Shown piece after piece: positions 1-5,560 of a DNA stretch of 5,560 bases. How positions within the stretch are numbered: position 1 is the stretch's first letter; every line of letters starts with the position of its first letter. Under the pieces are notes generated by a model, which saw only the letters and a list, made by a program, of their open reading frames with translations, was not told the DNA's origin and did no database searches. Both the position numbers and the translations under genes were made by a program. The DNA lies in the NCBI GenBank assembly GCA_947455875.1, contig CANGSD010000107.1:1-5560 (forward strand), in the 5' to 3' direction. This stretch comes from Comamonadaceae bacterium. GTDB taxonomy: Bacteria > Pseudomonadota > Gammaproteobacteria > Burkholderiales > Burkholderiaceae.

Positions 1-252
1 ACCCGTGGCCCCAAAGCGCTTGGCCGCCACGATCACGAGGCGGCCGTCACCGGAGCCCAGATCGATCAGATGGTCGGTGGGACCGACGCGCGCGGCCTGC
101 AACATTTCCAGGGTGACGTTGTCGGGGGAGGTGATGAAGGGGACTTCATCGAGCAGCGGGGGTGGGCTGGCAGCTTGGGCCTGCGTGAGGCTGGCCAGCG
201 CCAGCCCGGCCAGGGCCACAACGAGTCGCGAAAAGCATGTCGAGCGGTGCAT
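1..252 (-). CDS. Predicted SAM-dependent methyltransferase with N-terminal signal peptide (5' part, runs off the left edge)
   Basis: Only the first 84 codons are inside the window; the gene continues past base 1. Residues 1-27 look like a Sec signal peptide or signal anchor: Arg at 3 and 9, a hydrophobic stretch at about 10-22 (LVVALAGLALASL), then TQAQA-AS, a plausible signal peptidase I site near residue 27. Next come a segment VPFITSPDNVTLEMLQ (about 37-52) and LIDLGSGDGRLVIVAAKRFG (62-81). The latter is the glycine-rich motif I (DLGSGDGR) that binds S-adenosylmethionine in class I methyltransferases. The substrate cannot be told from this fragment. The ATG at 252 is the only good start in this frame; no clear Shine-Dalgarno precedes it. 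The gene lies just downstream of the isomerase terminator, so it probably has its own promoter in the short gap. A secretion signal on a SAM-dependent enzyme is odd. Methyltransferase fold: fairly sure; export: inference. Confidence 0.8.
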   Translation of the reverse strand, partial: MHRSTCFSRLVVALAGLALASLTQAQAASPPPLLDEVPFITSPDNVTLEMLQAARVGPTDHLIDLGSGDGRLVIVAAKRFGATG

Positions 253-285
253 GACTCGGGGACGATATCACCTGACGACGGGCGC

Positions 286-313
286 AAGAAAAAAGCGGCC
301 CGCAGGCCGCTTT
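286..313 (-). terminator. Rho-independent terminator after the parvulin gene
   Basis: A perfect 9-bp stem pairs bases 292-300 (AAAGCGGCC) with 305-313 (GGCCGCTTT) around a four-base loop at 301-304. Read on the minus strand, the stem ends in a run of six T (294-289), then C and two more T. It begins 21 bases after the isomerase stop codon. On the plus strand only three T follow the stem, so it should act mainly on minus-strand transcripts. It separates the selO-to-isomerase gene group from the methyltransferase gene. Confidence 0.9.
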
Positions 314-334
314 GACAGGTGCCCGCGAACGGAC

Positions 335-1114
335 TTATTCGACTTTCGCCTTGCTGCGAAGATCGTCCTGGAACTTGGACAGGCGCTCTTGCTGCATCTG
401 CTGCTGGATCTGTGCCTTGACGTCTTCGAACTTGGGCAGCTGGGCATCGCGCACATCGTCCAGGCGAATCACGTGGAAGCCAAACTGGCTCTTGACCGGG
501 GCCTGCGTGGTCTGGCCCTTGGTCAGCTTGACCATGGCCTCGGAGAACTCGGGCACATAGCTCTTGGCATTGGCCCAGTCCAGGTCACCGCCGTTGGCGC
601 CCGAACCCGGATCCTTGGATTGCTTCTTGGCCAGGTCTTCGAACTTGGCGCCCTTCTTGAGGCTGGCGATGATGGCCTTGGCCTCGTCTTCCTTGGCAAC
701 CAGGATGTGGCGGGCACGGTATTCCTTGCCTGCGTTGGCCGCGACGTACTTGTCGTATTCGGCCTTGGCGTCGGCGTCGGTGACGGGGTTCTTGTCCTGG
801 AAGTCGGCGAACAGCGCGCGAATCAGGATGGTCTGGCGGGCCAGCTCCATCTGGTTCTTGTAGTCGTCGCTGCCTTCAAGTCCGCGCTTGCCCGCTTCCT
901 GCATGAAGATCTCGCGGGCGATGACTTCGTCCTTGATCTGGTTGCTCACTTCGGGCGTGATCGGGCGGCCGCTCTTGGTGACTTGCGCGGCCAGCGCGTC
1001 GGCGCGGGACTTGGGCACCGGCTTGCCATTGACGATGGCGATGTTCTGGGCCAGGGCCGGCAGGGCGGCGCACAGGGTGGCAGCGACGACGGCGGCGAGG
1101 AGGTGCTTTTTCAT
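335..1114 (-). CDS. Periplasmic parvulin-type peptidyl-prolyl cis-trans isomerase (PpiC/Par27-like)
   Basis: The gene encodes 259 residues. It catalyses cis-trans isomerisation of prolyl bonds and probably also acts as a chaperone for exported proteins in the periplasm. Residues 1-22 form a clear signal peptide: MKKH, a hydrophobic core, then ALPALAQ with cleavage near ALA-Q. Residues 24-110 are a helical N-terminal region of SurA/PpiC type (IAIVNGKPVPKSR, 26-37). The parvulin domain is at about 133-218, with RARHILV (catalytic-site His136), FEDLAKKQSKDPGSGANGGDLDW (158-180) and FGFHVIRLDD (211-220, His214). The C-terminal tail (228-259) is Gln- and charge-rich and probably helical. Size and layout recall the Par27 class of Bordetella rather than the two-domain SurA; that assignment is inference. 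The gene follows bolA by 47 bases with no terminator between, so read-through is likely, although a promoter inside bolA is possible. The Shine-Dalgarno is weak: AGGA about 11 bases before the ATG. A strong terminator follows. Confidence 0.93.
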   Translation of the reverse strand: MKKHLLAAVVAATLCAALPALAQNIAIVNGKPVPKSRADALAAQVTKSGRPITPEVSNQIKDEVIAREIFMQEAGKRGLEGSDDYKNQMELARQTILIRALFADFQDKNPVTDADAKAEYDKYVAANAGKEYRARHILVAKEDEAKAIIASLKKGAKFEDLAKKQSKDPGSGANGGDLDWANAKSYVPEFSEAMVKLTKGQTTQAPVKSQFGFHVIRLDDVRDAQLPKFEDVKAQIQQQMQQERLSKFQDDLRSKAKVE

Positions 1115-1161
1115 GGAGGCTGGATTCCTAACAAGTCCGCGAAATGCGCGAAGAGGGGGGG

Positions 1162-1434
1162 TCAGACGATCTCGATCGCCAGGGCGTGCAGCCCGCGCGC
1201 AAGAAAATCTTGCAACGCATCATACACAAGGCGATGCTGGGCGACCCGGCGCTTGCCAGTGAACGCCGGGGAGGCAATACGCACCCGAAAGTGGGTGCCC
1301 GAGCCGGTGCCGTCGGCACCCATATGGCCGGCATGGTCGGCGCTTTCGTCGATCACTTGCAGGTGGGTGGGCGCCAGGACCTCGGTCAGGCGCGCGTGCA
1401 GTGCCTCGGCGCTGATGCCGGTGCCGGCGCTCAT
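1162..1434 (-). CDS. bolA: BolA family protein
   Basis: The gene encodes 90 residues, the usual BolA size. BolA proteins have a small KH-like alpha/beta fold. They pair with monothiol glutaredoxins around a [2Fe-2S] cluster, and in enterobacteria BolA is also a stress and morphology regulator. Family marks seen here are ALHARLTEVLAPTHLQVIDES (11-31), DHAGH (33-37), the beta strand HFRVRIASPAF (48-58) and the signature FTGKRRVAQHRLVYDAL (58-74). In that signature His67 matches the conserved histidine that can ligate the cluster, and the following helix resembles a helix-turn-helix. The start ATG (1434) overlaps the yciB stop as ATGA, and no Shine-Dalgarno is visible, so translation probably depends on ribosomes finishing yciB. 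No glutaredoxin gene is present in the window. A run of seven C follows the stop codon on the coding strand. Which BolA subclass this is (transcription factor-like or Fe-S trafficking) cannot be settled from the sequence alone. Confidence 0.92.
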   Translation of the reverse strand: MSAGTGISAEALHARLTEVLAPTHLQVIDESADHAGHMGADGTGSGTHFRVRIASPAFTGKRRVAQHRLVYDALQDFLARGLHALAIEIV

Positions 1435-2000
1435 GGTTGCGGCTTGGTCGGATCGGCGGCTTCGTCCGCCTCGTCCGATTTCATGTAGCGGGCCAGGTAC
1501 AGACCCTGGGCCAGCACGAACACCAGCATCAGACCGATGCCGCCAAACAGCTTGAAGTTGACCCAAGTGTCGGTGTCGAAGGTGTAGGCCACCCACAGAT
1601 TGATCACGCCCATCACGACGAAGAAGGCGCTCCAGCTCCAGTTCATGGCACGCCAGCCGGCCTCGTGCAGCGTGACTTGAGATCCCAGCAGCGACTTCAG
1701 GAAGTTGCGCCCGAAGAACAAGGGGCCGGCAATCAGCGCGCCGCCCATGAGCCAGTACAGCACCGTGGGCTTCCACTTGATGAAGGTCTCGCTGTGGGCC
1801 AGCAAGGTGGCGCCACCGAACACCACGATCACGGCCAGGCTGATCCACTGCAGGGGCTCGACCTTGCCGGTGCGCCATCGGATCCAGGCGATCTGGGCGA
1901 TGGTGGCCACGATGGCGACCGCCGTGGCGACATAGATCCCCGCGACCTTGAAGGCCACGAAGAACAAGATGATGGGAAAGAAATCGAGCAGCAGCTTCAT
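1431..2000 (-). CDS. yciB: Inner-membrane septation protein A (YciB/IspZ family)
   Basis: The gene encodes 189 residues, close to the family length of about 180. YciB is a polytopic inner-membrane protein linked to septation and envelope integrity, shown by division defects in Shigella and interactions with divisome and elongasome proteins in E. coli. The N-terminus [23 protein letters not shown] is the family hallmark ([11 protein letters not shown]). Hydrophobic segments lie at about 3-19, 22-40, 50-68, 77-97, 122-141 and 150-171, giving five or six membrane passes. Conserved stretches include [12 protein letters not shown] (73-84), [10 protein letters not shown] (97-106) and [20 protein letters not shown] (120-139). 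The last 18 residues ([17 protein letters not shown] region) are a charged, probably cytoplasmic tail. The start ATG overlaps the msrB stop by four bases (ATGA), and the stop overlaps the bolA start the same way. No Shine-Dalgarno is apparent, which fits coupled translation. The old name IspZ does not mean a role in isoprenoid synthesis. Confidence 0.95.
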   Translation of the reverse strand: MKLLLDFFPIILFFVAFKVAGIYVATAVAIVATIAQIAWIRWRTGKVEPLQWISLAVIVVFGGATLLAHSETFIKWKPTVLYWLMGGALIAGPLFFGRNFLKSLLGSQVTLHEAGWRAMNWSWSAFFVVMGVINLWVAYTFDTDTWVNFKLFGGIGLMLVFVLAQGLYLARYMKSDEADEAADPTKPQP

Positions 2001-2425
2001 GCGGCGGGCCGTGTGTCAGAGGTGGCGTTGAAGTCGAGCGAGGCGGAGTTCATGCAATAGCGCAGGCCGGTGGGCCGGGGTCCGTCGGGGAAGACATGAC
2101 CCAGATGCGCCCCGCATTGTGCACACACGGTTTCGACCCGCACCATGCCGTGGCTGGTGTCGGTGATCTCGCGGATCGCGCCCGGCACCGCCTGCGAAAA
2201 GCTGGGCCAGCCGCAGCCTGCATCGAACTTGGTGTGCGAATCAAACAGCTTGCTGCCGCAGCAGATGCAGTGGTAGGTGCCGTCGGCCCACACCTGCTCG
2301 TACTTGCCGGTGTAGGGCCGCTCGGTGGCGGCGCGGCGCGTGACCTCGAAGGCATGGCGCTCGGCGCCCTTGTCGGCCAGGAGGGCCTGCCACTGGGCGT
2401 CGGTTTTTTCAATGGGATAGGTCAT
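1997..2425 (-). CDS. msrB: Peptide methionine-(R)-S-oxide reductase MsrB
   Basis: The gene encodes 142 residues, the normal length of a single-domain MsrB. The enzyme reduces the R epimer of methionine sulfoxide in proteins, with thioredoxin as the usual reductant, and is expected in the cytoplasm because no signal peptide is present. The structural zinc site is complete, with two CxxC pairs: Cys53/Cys56 (CICCGSKLF) and Cys101/Cys104 ([12 protein letters not shown]). Other family blocks are RPYTGKY (36-42), [12 protein letters not shown] (65-76), HGMVRVE (92-98), HVFPDGP (110-116) and the active site [12 protein letters not shown] (121-132), with catalytic Cys124. Cys71 in GCGWPSF is a candidate recycling cysteine, though I am not certain of the numbering equivalence. 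The ATG overlaps the selO stop as ATGA. No MsrA gene is in the window. The lack of a Shine-Dalgarno suggests coupling to selO translation. Confidence 0.97.
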   Translation of the reverse strand: MTYPIEKTDAQWQALLADKGAERHAFEVTRRAATERPYTGKYEQVWADGTYHCICCGSKLFDSHTKFDAGCGWPSFSQAVPGAIREITDTSHGMVRVETVCAQCGAHLGHVFPDGPRPTGLRYCMNSASLDFNATSDTRPAA

Positions 2426-3984
2426 GACGAGCAGCTGATTTCAATGGAGGAGGCCCAGTCGGGCGGAAGGCCGGCGAATTCGTCGTGGGCCTGCGGGTGT
2501 TCGGCAAAAGGATCTTGCAGCACCGCCAGCAGACGGGCCACGCCCGAGAAATCGCCCGCCTTGGCCTGGCGTATCGCCAGTTCGCCCAGGTGATTGCGCA
2601 GCACGTACTTGGGGTTGACGGCCCGCATACGCGCGCCCGAATGGTCATCAGGCTCGTCGGCCCGGCGGGCTTCGTAGCGGTGCAACCAGGCATCGAGTGC
2701 GGCGCGGTCGATGAAGAGGTCACGCACCGGATCGACCGGGCCGCCAGCCACATGGTCAGACAGCCGCCGCCAGAACAGGGTGTAGTCGACCCGGCCCGCG
2801 GCCAGCAGCTTCAGGCAGTCTTCGATCAGGGTGCGGTCGTCCTCGCGTGCGTGCAGCAGGCCCAGCTTGGCCTGCATGCGCGCTTGCAATTCACGCGGGA
2901 ACACGGTCTTGTAGGAGGTGAGGGCGGCGACGGCCACGTCTTGCTCGCCGATCAGGGGCAGCAGGGCCTGGCCCAGGCAGTACAGGTTCCAGTAGGCGAC
3001 GTTGGGTTGGCGGTTGTAGGCGTAGCGGCCGCCGCTGTCGCTGTGGTTGCAGATGTGGTCGGGGTCGAAGCCGTCGAGAAATTGGAAGGGCCCGTAGTCC
3101 AGGGTCAGGCCCAGGATGCTCAGGTTGTCGGTGTTCATGACGCCGTGGCAAAAGCCCACGGCCTGCCACTGCGCCATCAAGGCGGCGGTGCGCTCGCTGA
3201 CCTGCTCCAGGAAGGCCGCCACCGCGTTACCCCCCAGTCGCTCGTACGCCGGGCCCGAGCGGCACTGCGGGTAGTAGCGGTCGATCACGTAATCGGTCAG
3301 TTGTCGCAGGGCCTCGTCCTGGCCCGTCGAGGCGAAGTGCTCGAAGTGCCCAAAGCGAATGAAACTGGGTGCCACGCGGGTGACCACGGCGGCGGTTTCC
3401 ACTTCCTCGCGCAGCACGGGGGCGGGCGAGCCGGTCACGGCCAGGGCCCGGGTGGTGGGGATGCCCAGGCCCGCCATGGCCTCGGAACACAGAAACTCGC
3501 GGATGCTGGAGCGCAGCACGGCGCGCCCATCGCCCATGCGGGAATAGGGCGTGCGGCCCGCGCCTTTGAGTTGGATCTCCTGGGGGCCGGCGGCGGTCTG
3601 CGCCTCCCCAAGCAAAATGGCGCGCCCGTCCCCCAGCTGGCCAGCCCAGACCCCAAACTGGTGGCCGCTGTAGACGGTGGCCAGGGGGCGTGCGCCCGCC
3701 AGCGGGCCGCTGCCGGTGAGGGCGGCCAATACGTCCGCGGTGGCCAATCGGGCCGGATCCAGGCCCAACTCGCCGGCCAGGCTGGCGCTCAGGCCCACCA
3801 GGTGGGGTTCGGGCAGGGGCGTGGGCCGCAATTCTGTGTAAAAGGCGGGCCCCAGCTGCGCGTAGCCGTGGATCCACTGCAGGCCCAGGTCGGCCCCGCT
3901 TTCGGTCGAGGCGGTGGCAGGGGCGGCGGCAGACGGGGAGGACATGGGGGGATTGTCCTGCAGGCCGCCGGTCCGCGGCCCCAT
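2422..3984 (-). CDS. selO: Protein adenylyltransferase SelO (YdiU/UPF0061 pseudokinase family)
   Basis: The gene encodes 520 residues from ATG 3984. SelO is a kinase-fold enzyme that binds ATP upside down and transfers AMP to Ser, Thr or Tyr of target proteins; it is linked to redox homeostasis and S-glutathionylation. Blocks seen are [19 protein letters not shown] (104-122), [20 protein letters not shown] (138-157, nucleotide-binding Lys140), [22 protein letters not shown] (160-181), HGVMNTDN (280-287, catalytic Asp286 and metal-binding Asn287) and [10 protein letters not shown] (295-304, Asp296 in the DFG-like position). [10 protein letters not shown] (457-466) is typical of the C-terminal part. 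The protein ends SCSS; selenoprotein members carry selenocysteine at the position of this Cys518. A GAGGA sequence lies 8 bases before ATG 3984. An alternative in-frame ATG at 3945 (507 residues) starts MSSPSAAA but has only a C-rich leader before it. First gene of the minus-strand operon; its TGA stop overlaps the msrB ATG. Confidence 0.96.
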   Translation of the reverse strand: MGPRTGGLQDNPPMSSPSAAAPATASTESGADLGLQWIHGYAQLGPAFYTELRPTPLPEPHLVGLSASLAGELGLDPARLATADVLAALTGSGPLAGARPLATVYSGHQFGVWAGQLGDGRAILLGEAQTAAGPQEIQLKGAGRTPYSRMGDGRAVLRSSIREFLCSEAMAGLGIPTTRALAVTGSPAPVLREEVETAAVVTRVAPSFIRFGHFEHFASTGQDEALRQLTDYVIDRYYPQCRSGPAYERLGGNAVAAFLEQVSERTAALMAQWQAVGFCHGVMNTDNLSILGLTLDYGPFQFLDGFDPDHICNHSDSGGRYAYNRQPNVAYWNLYCLGQALLPLIGEQDVAVAALTSYKTVFPRELQARMQAKLGLLHAREDDRTLIEDCLKLLAAGRVDYTLFWRRLSDHVAGGPVDPVRDLFIDRAALDAWLHRYEARRADEPDDHSGARMRAVNPKYVLRNHLGELAIRQAKAGDFSGVARLLAVLQDPFAEHPQAHDEFAGLPPDWASSIEISCSS

Positions 3985-3992
3985 GAGGGATT

Positions 3993-3997
3993 TCCTC
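3993..3997 (-). promoter_or_regulatory. Ribosome-binding site of selO
   Basis: The minus strand reads GAGGA here, with 8 bases to the ATG ending at 3984. It decides between the two candidate selO starts: the internal ATG at 3945 is preceded by a run of C and has no comparable site at a suitable distance. Confidence 0.6.
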
Positions 3998-4033
3998 GTG
4001 GAGGCAGGCGCTCGGGCTGGGCGATACTGGACA

Positions 4034-4051
4034 AATAAGCATTCGCTAATT
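4034..4051. promoter_or_regulatory. Imperfect palindrome, candidate operator
   Basis: The sequence AATAAGC-ATTC-GCTAATT has 7-base arms (4034-4040 and 4045-4051) that pair at six of seven positions. It sits in the A/T-rich part of the divergent region, two bases before the synthetase Shine-Dalgarno. This size and symmetry fit a dimeric regulator site (TetR, MarR or GntR type). Fatty acid genes are often controlled by such proteins, but I cannot match it to a known consensus. A chance palindrome is possible. Confidence 0.35.
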
Positions 4052-4052
4052 C

Positions 4053-4058
4053 AAGGAG
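4053..4058 (+). promoter_or_regulatory. Ribosome-binding site of the acyl-CoA synthetase
   Basis: AAGGAG lies 6 bases before the GTG at 4065. It is the best Shine-Dalgarno in the window and decides for the GTG start over the in-frame ATG four codons later (4077). Confidence 0.85.
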
Positions 4059-4064
4059 ACTCCC

Positions 4065-5560
4065 GTGCTCGGTTTGATGCAAGGCCAACCCCTGCTGATT
4101 TCGTCGTTGATCACGTTCGCCGAGCGCCATCATGGCGACACGCAGATCGTGTCGCGGCGCGTCGAGGGCGACATCCACCGCTACACCTGGGCCGACGTCG
4201 GCCGGCGCGCCCGCCAGGTCGCACGTGCGCTGGACGCCCAGAAGCTCGATTTCTCGGATCGCGTGGCCACCCTGGCCTGGAACGGCTACCGGCACCTGGA
4301 GCTGTATTTCGGCGTGTCGGGTTCGGGGCGCGTGCTGCACACGATCAACCCGCGTCTGCACCCGGACCAGATCGCGTGGATCGCCGAGCATGCCGAGGAC
4401 CGGGTGCTGTGCTTCGACGCCACCTTCTTGCCGCTGGTGCAGGCGGTTCATGCGCGCTGCCCCAGCATCCGCCAGTACGTGATGCTGTGCGATGCGAAGG
4501 CGCTGCCCGCCGACACCGGCATCCCGAATCTGGTGGCCTACGAAGACTGGATCGGTCGGCATCCCACCGACTACGACTGGCCCGAGTTCGACGAGAACTC
4601 GGCCTCGAGCATGTGCTACACGAGCGGCACCACGGGTAATCCCAAGGCCGCTCTGTACAGCCATCGCTCGACGCTGTTGCACGCGTATGCGGCGGCCCTG
4701 CCCGATGTGATGAGTCTGTCGGCGCGTGATTCGGTGCTGCCGGTCGTGCCGATGTTCCACGTCAATGCCTGGGGCATTCCGTATTCGGCGGCCCTGACAG
4801 GGTGCAAGCTGGTGTTCCCGGGTGGGGCGCTGGATGGTAAATCGGTGTACGAGTTGATCGAGGCCGAGAAGGTGACGTATGCGGCGGGCGTGCCCACTGT
4901 GTGGCAGATGCTGCTGGGGCATATGGGCCCGAACAAGCTGCGTTTCTCCACGTTGAACCGCACGGTGATCGGTGGCTCGGCCTGCCCGCCCGCGATGATC
5001 ACGGCTTTTCGCGAGCAGTATGGCGTCGAGGTGCTGCACGCCTGGGGCATGACCGAGATGAGCCCGCTGGGGACCTTGTGCACCCTAAAGAACAAGCACC
5101 AGAGCCTGCCCGAAGACGAGAAGATGAAGATCCGTCTGAAGCAAGGGCGGGCGATCTACGGTGTGGATATGCGTATCGTCGGCGACGACGGCGAGACACT
5201 GCCCTGGGACGGCAAGACCTATGGGGATCTGCAGGTGCGGGGGCCGTGGGTGGTGCGTGAGTATTTCAAGGGCGAGGGCGGCGATCCGCTGCGCGATGGT
5301 TGGTTCCCGACCGGCGATGTGGCGACGATCGACGCCGACGGCTATATGCAGATCACCGACCGCAGCAAGGACGTGATCAAGTCCGGCGGCGAGTGGATTT
5401 CCTCGATCGACATCGAAAACATCGCGATGGCCCACCCGGCGGTGGCGATGGCGGCCTGCGTGGGGATGCCGCATCCGAAGTGGGACGAGCGGCCGCTGCT
5501 GGTGGCGGTGAAGAAGCCTGGCACCGAGGTGTCACGCGAAGAACTGCTTGCGTTCTACGA
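4065..5560 (+). CDS. Medium/long-chain fatty acyl-CoA synthetase, AlkK/DmdB-like (3' end beyond the window)
   Basis: The window holds 498 codons from GTG 4065. AlkK of Pseudomonas is about 546 residues, so roughly 45 are missing, including the expected catalytic lysine of the C-terminal domain. The enzyme should activate a carboxylic acid as acyl-AMP and then form acyl-CoA in the cytoplasm. The N-terminus [16 protein letters not shown] matches the AlkK/DmdB start. Adenylate-forming motifs in order are the AMP loop [18 protein letters not shown] (185-202), [21 protein letters not shown] (325-334, Glu331), [12 protein letters not shown] (412-423, Asp418) and [15 protein letters not shown] (432-446, Arg433, Lys439). 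HxxNAWG plus [12 protein letters not shown] places it near AlkK and 3-methylmercaptopropionate-CoA ligase (DmdB); the chain-length or DMSP-related substrate cannot be decided. Oddity: Ala195 replaces the usual Gly after the loop lysine. Apart from that every motif in view is intact. It is divergent from selO and probably independently regulated. Confidence 0.93.
   Translation, partial: MLGLMQGQPLLISSLITFAERHHGDTQIVSRRVEGDIHRYTWADVGRRARQVARALDAQKLDFSDRVATLAWNGYRHLELYFGVSGSGRVLHTINPRLHPDQIAWIAEHAEDRVLCFDATFLPLVQAVHARCPSIRQYVMLCDAKALPADTGIPNLVAYEDWIGRHPTDYDWPEFDENSASSMCYTSGTTGNPKAALYSHRSTLLHAYAAALPDVMSLSARDSVLPVVPMFHVNAWGIPYSAALTGCKLVFPGGALDGKSVYELIEAEKVTYAAGVPTVWQMLLGHMGPNKLRFSTLNRTVIGGSACPPAMITAFREQYGVEVLHAWGMTEMSPLGTLCTLKNKHQSLPEDEKMKIRLKQGRAIYGVDMRIVGDDGETLPWDGKTYGDLQVRGPWVVREYFKGEGGDPLRDGWFPTGDVATIDADGYMQITDRSKDVIKSGGEWISSIDIENIAMAHPAVAMAACVGMPHPKWDERPLLVAVKKPGTEVSREELLAFY

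Larger units (their letters stand above)
3985..4064. promoter_or_regulatory. Divergent intergenic region between selO and the acyl-CoA synthetase
   Basis: Both flanking genes point away from this 80-bp gap, so it should hold the start of at least one transcript in each direction. Alternatively, the promoters may lie inside the opposite gene. Bases 4031-4053 are markedly A/T-rich compared with the GC-rich surroundings. On the minus strand, TTGAAT (4054-4049) is a weak -35 match, but the only nearby -10-like hexamer, CAGTAT (4028-4023), sits about 19-20 bases on and matches poorly. On the plus strand, GATACT (4022-4027) vaguely resembles a -10 box, without a good -35. I therefore call the region but no exact promoter. 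Confidence 0.5.

Noticed and set aside
1139..1151. Small inverted repeat CGCG-AAATG-CGCG between bolA and the isomerase, considered as a terminator or operator
   Set aside because: The stem is only four pairs, no T run follows on the minus strand, and such GC repeats are expected by chance here.
1155..1161. Run of seven G (C on the coding strand) just after the bolA stop, considered for slippage or a frameshifted bolA end
   Set aside because: It is outside the reading frame, and BolA already ends at a normal family length, so it has no coding consequence.
5..1555. A 516-codon plus-strand open frame antisense to the methyltransferase, isomerase and bolA genes
   Set aside because: It has no family motif or ribosome-binding site, and its composition is that of the reverse complement of the isomerase (long Leu/Gly/Val-rich stretch). 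Long antisense open frames are usual in GC-rich DNA.
1437..2060. A 207-codon plus-strand open frame opposite yciB
   Set aside because: It is a His/Gln/Gly-rich antisense shadow of a membrane protein gene, with no start signal.
2485..4038. A 517-codon plus-strand open frame opposite selO
   Set aside because: It mirrors selO codon by codon and is rich in Gly, Ala, Gln, Val and His without recognisable motifs, while the minus strand carries the complete SelO family signature.
3789..5039. A 416-codon minus-strand open frame crossing the divergent region
   Set aside because: It runs antisense through the well-conserved acyl-CoA synthetase and into selO out of frame; it is Arg/His/Gln-rich and motif-free.
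1..5560. CRISPR array, insertion sequence, prophage, toxin-antitoxin pair or defence system
   Set aside because: There are no spaced direct repeats, transposase or integrase motifs, or unexplained gene-sized gaps. Coding density is high and every major frame is assigned to a housekeeping family.

Overview
The window reads as chromosomal DNA of a GC-rich betaproteobacterium, most likely of the order Burkholderiales. The evidence is the strong G/C third-position bias, the protein family signatures, and a gene order (selO, msrB, yciB, bolA, periplasmic parvulin) that I recall from Comamonadaceae-like genomes. That recollection was not checked by a search. I see no transposase, integrase, phage gene, tRNA, rRNA or CRISPR repeat, and no obvious compositional island.

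Layout. Six genes lie on the minus strand and one on the plus strand. From right to left on the minus strand: selO (SelO/YdiU protein adenylyltransferase, 3984-2422), msrB (methionine-R-sulfoxide reductase, 2425-1997), yciB (inner-membrane septation protein A, 2000-1431), bolA (BolA-family protein, 1434-1162) and a secreted parvulin-type peptidyl-prolyl isomerase (1114-335). A strong rho-independent hairpin (about 286-313) follows the isomerase. Beyond it is the 5' part of a predicted methyltransferase with a signal peptide (252 to beyond base 1). On the plus strand, an AlkK/DmdB-like fatty acyl-CoA synthetase starts with GTG at 4065 and runs off the right edge. selO and the synthetase diverge from an 80-bp intergenic region that holds both ribosome-binding sites and an imperfect palindrome.

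How the genes may work together. selO, msrB, yciB and bolA are joined by three successive 4-base ATGA overlaps. None of the three downstream genes has an obvious Shine-Dalgarno sequence, so they look translationally coupled in one operon. The isomerase follows after 47 bases with no visible terminator and is probably read through, the message ending at the hairpin. The set combines redox and protein repair (SelO, MsrB), iron-sulfur or stress morphology control (BolA), envelope and septum maintenance (YciB) and periplasmic folding (parvulin). A shared oxidative or envelope stress role is inference. The synthetase would activate fatty acids to acyl-CoA and is probably regulated separately.

I did not find a clearly undescribed system. 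The points most worth a second look are the chained ATGA overlaps, the secreted-looking methyltransferase, the Gly-to-Ala change in the AMP-binding loop of the synthetase, and the palindrome in the divergent promoter region. The genes at both ends are cut by the window, not broken.
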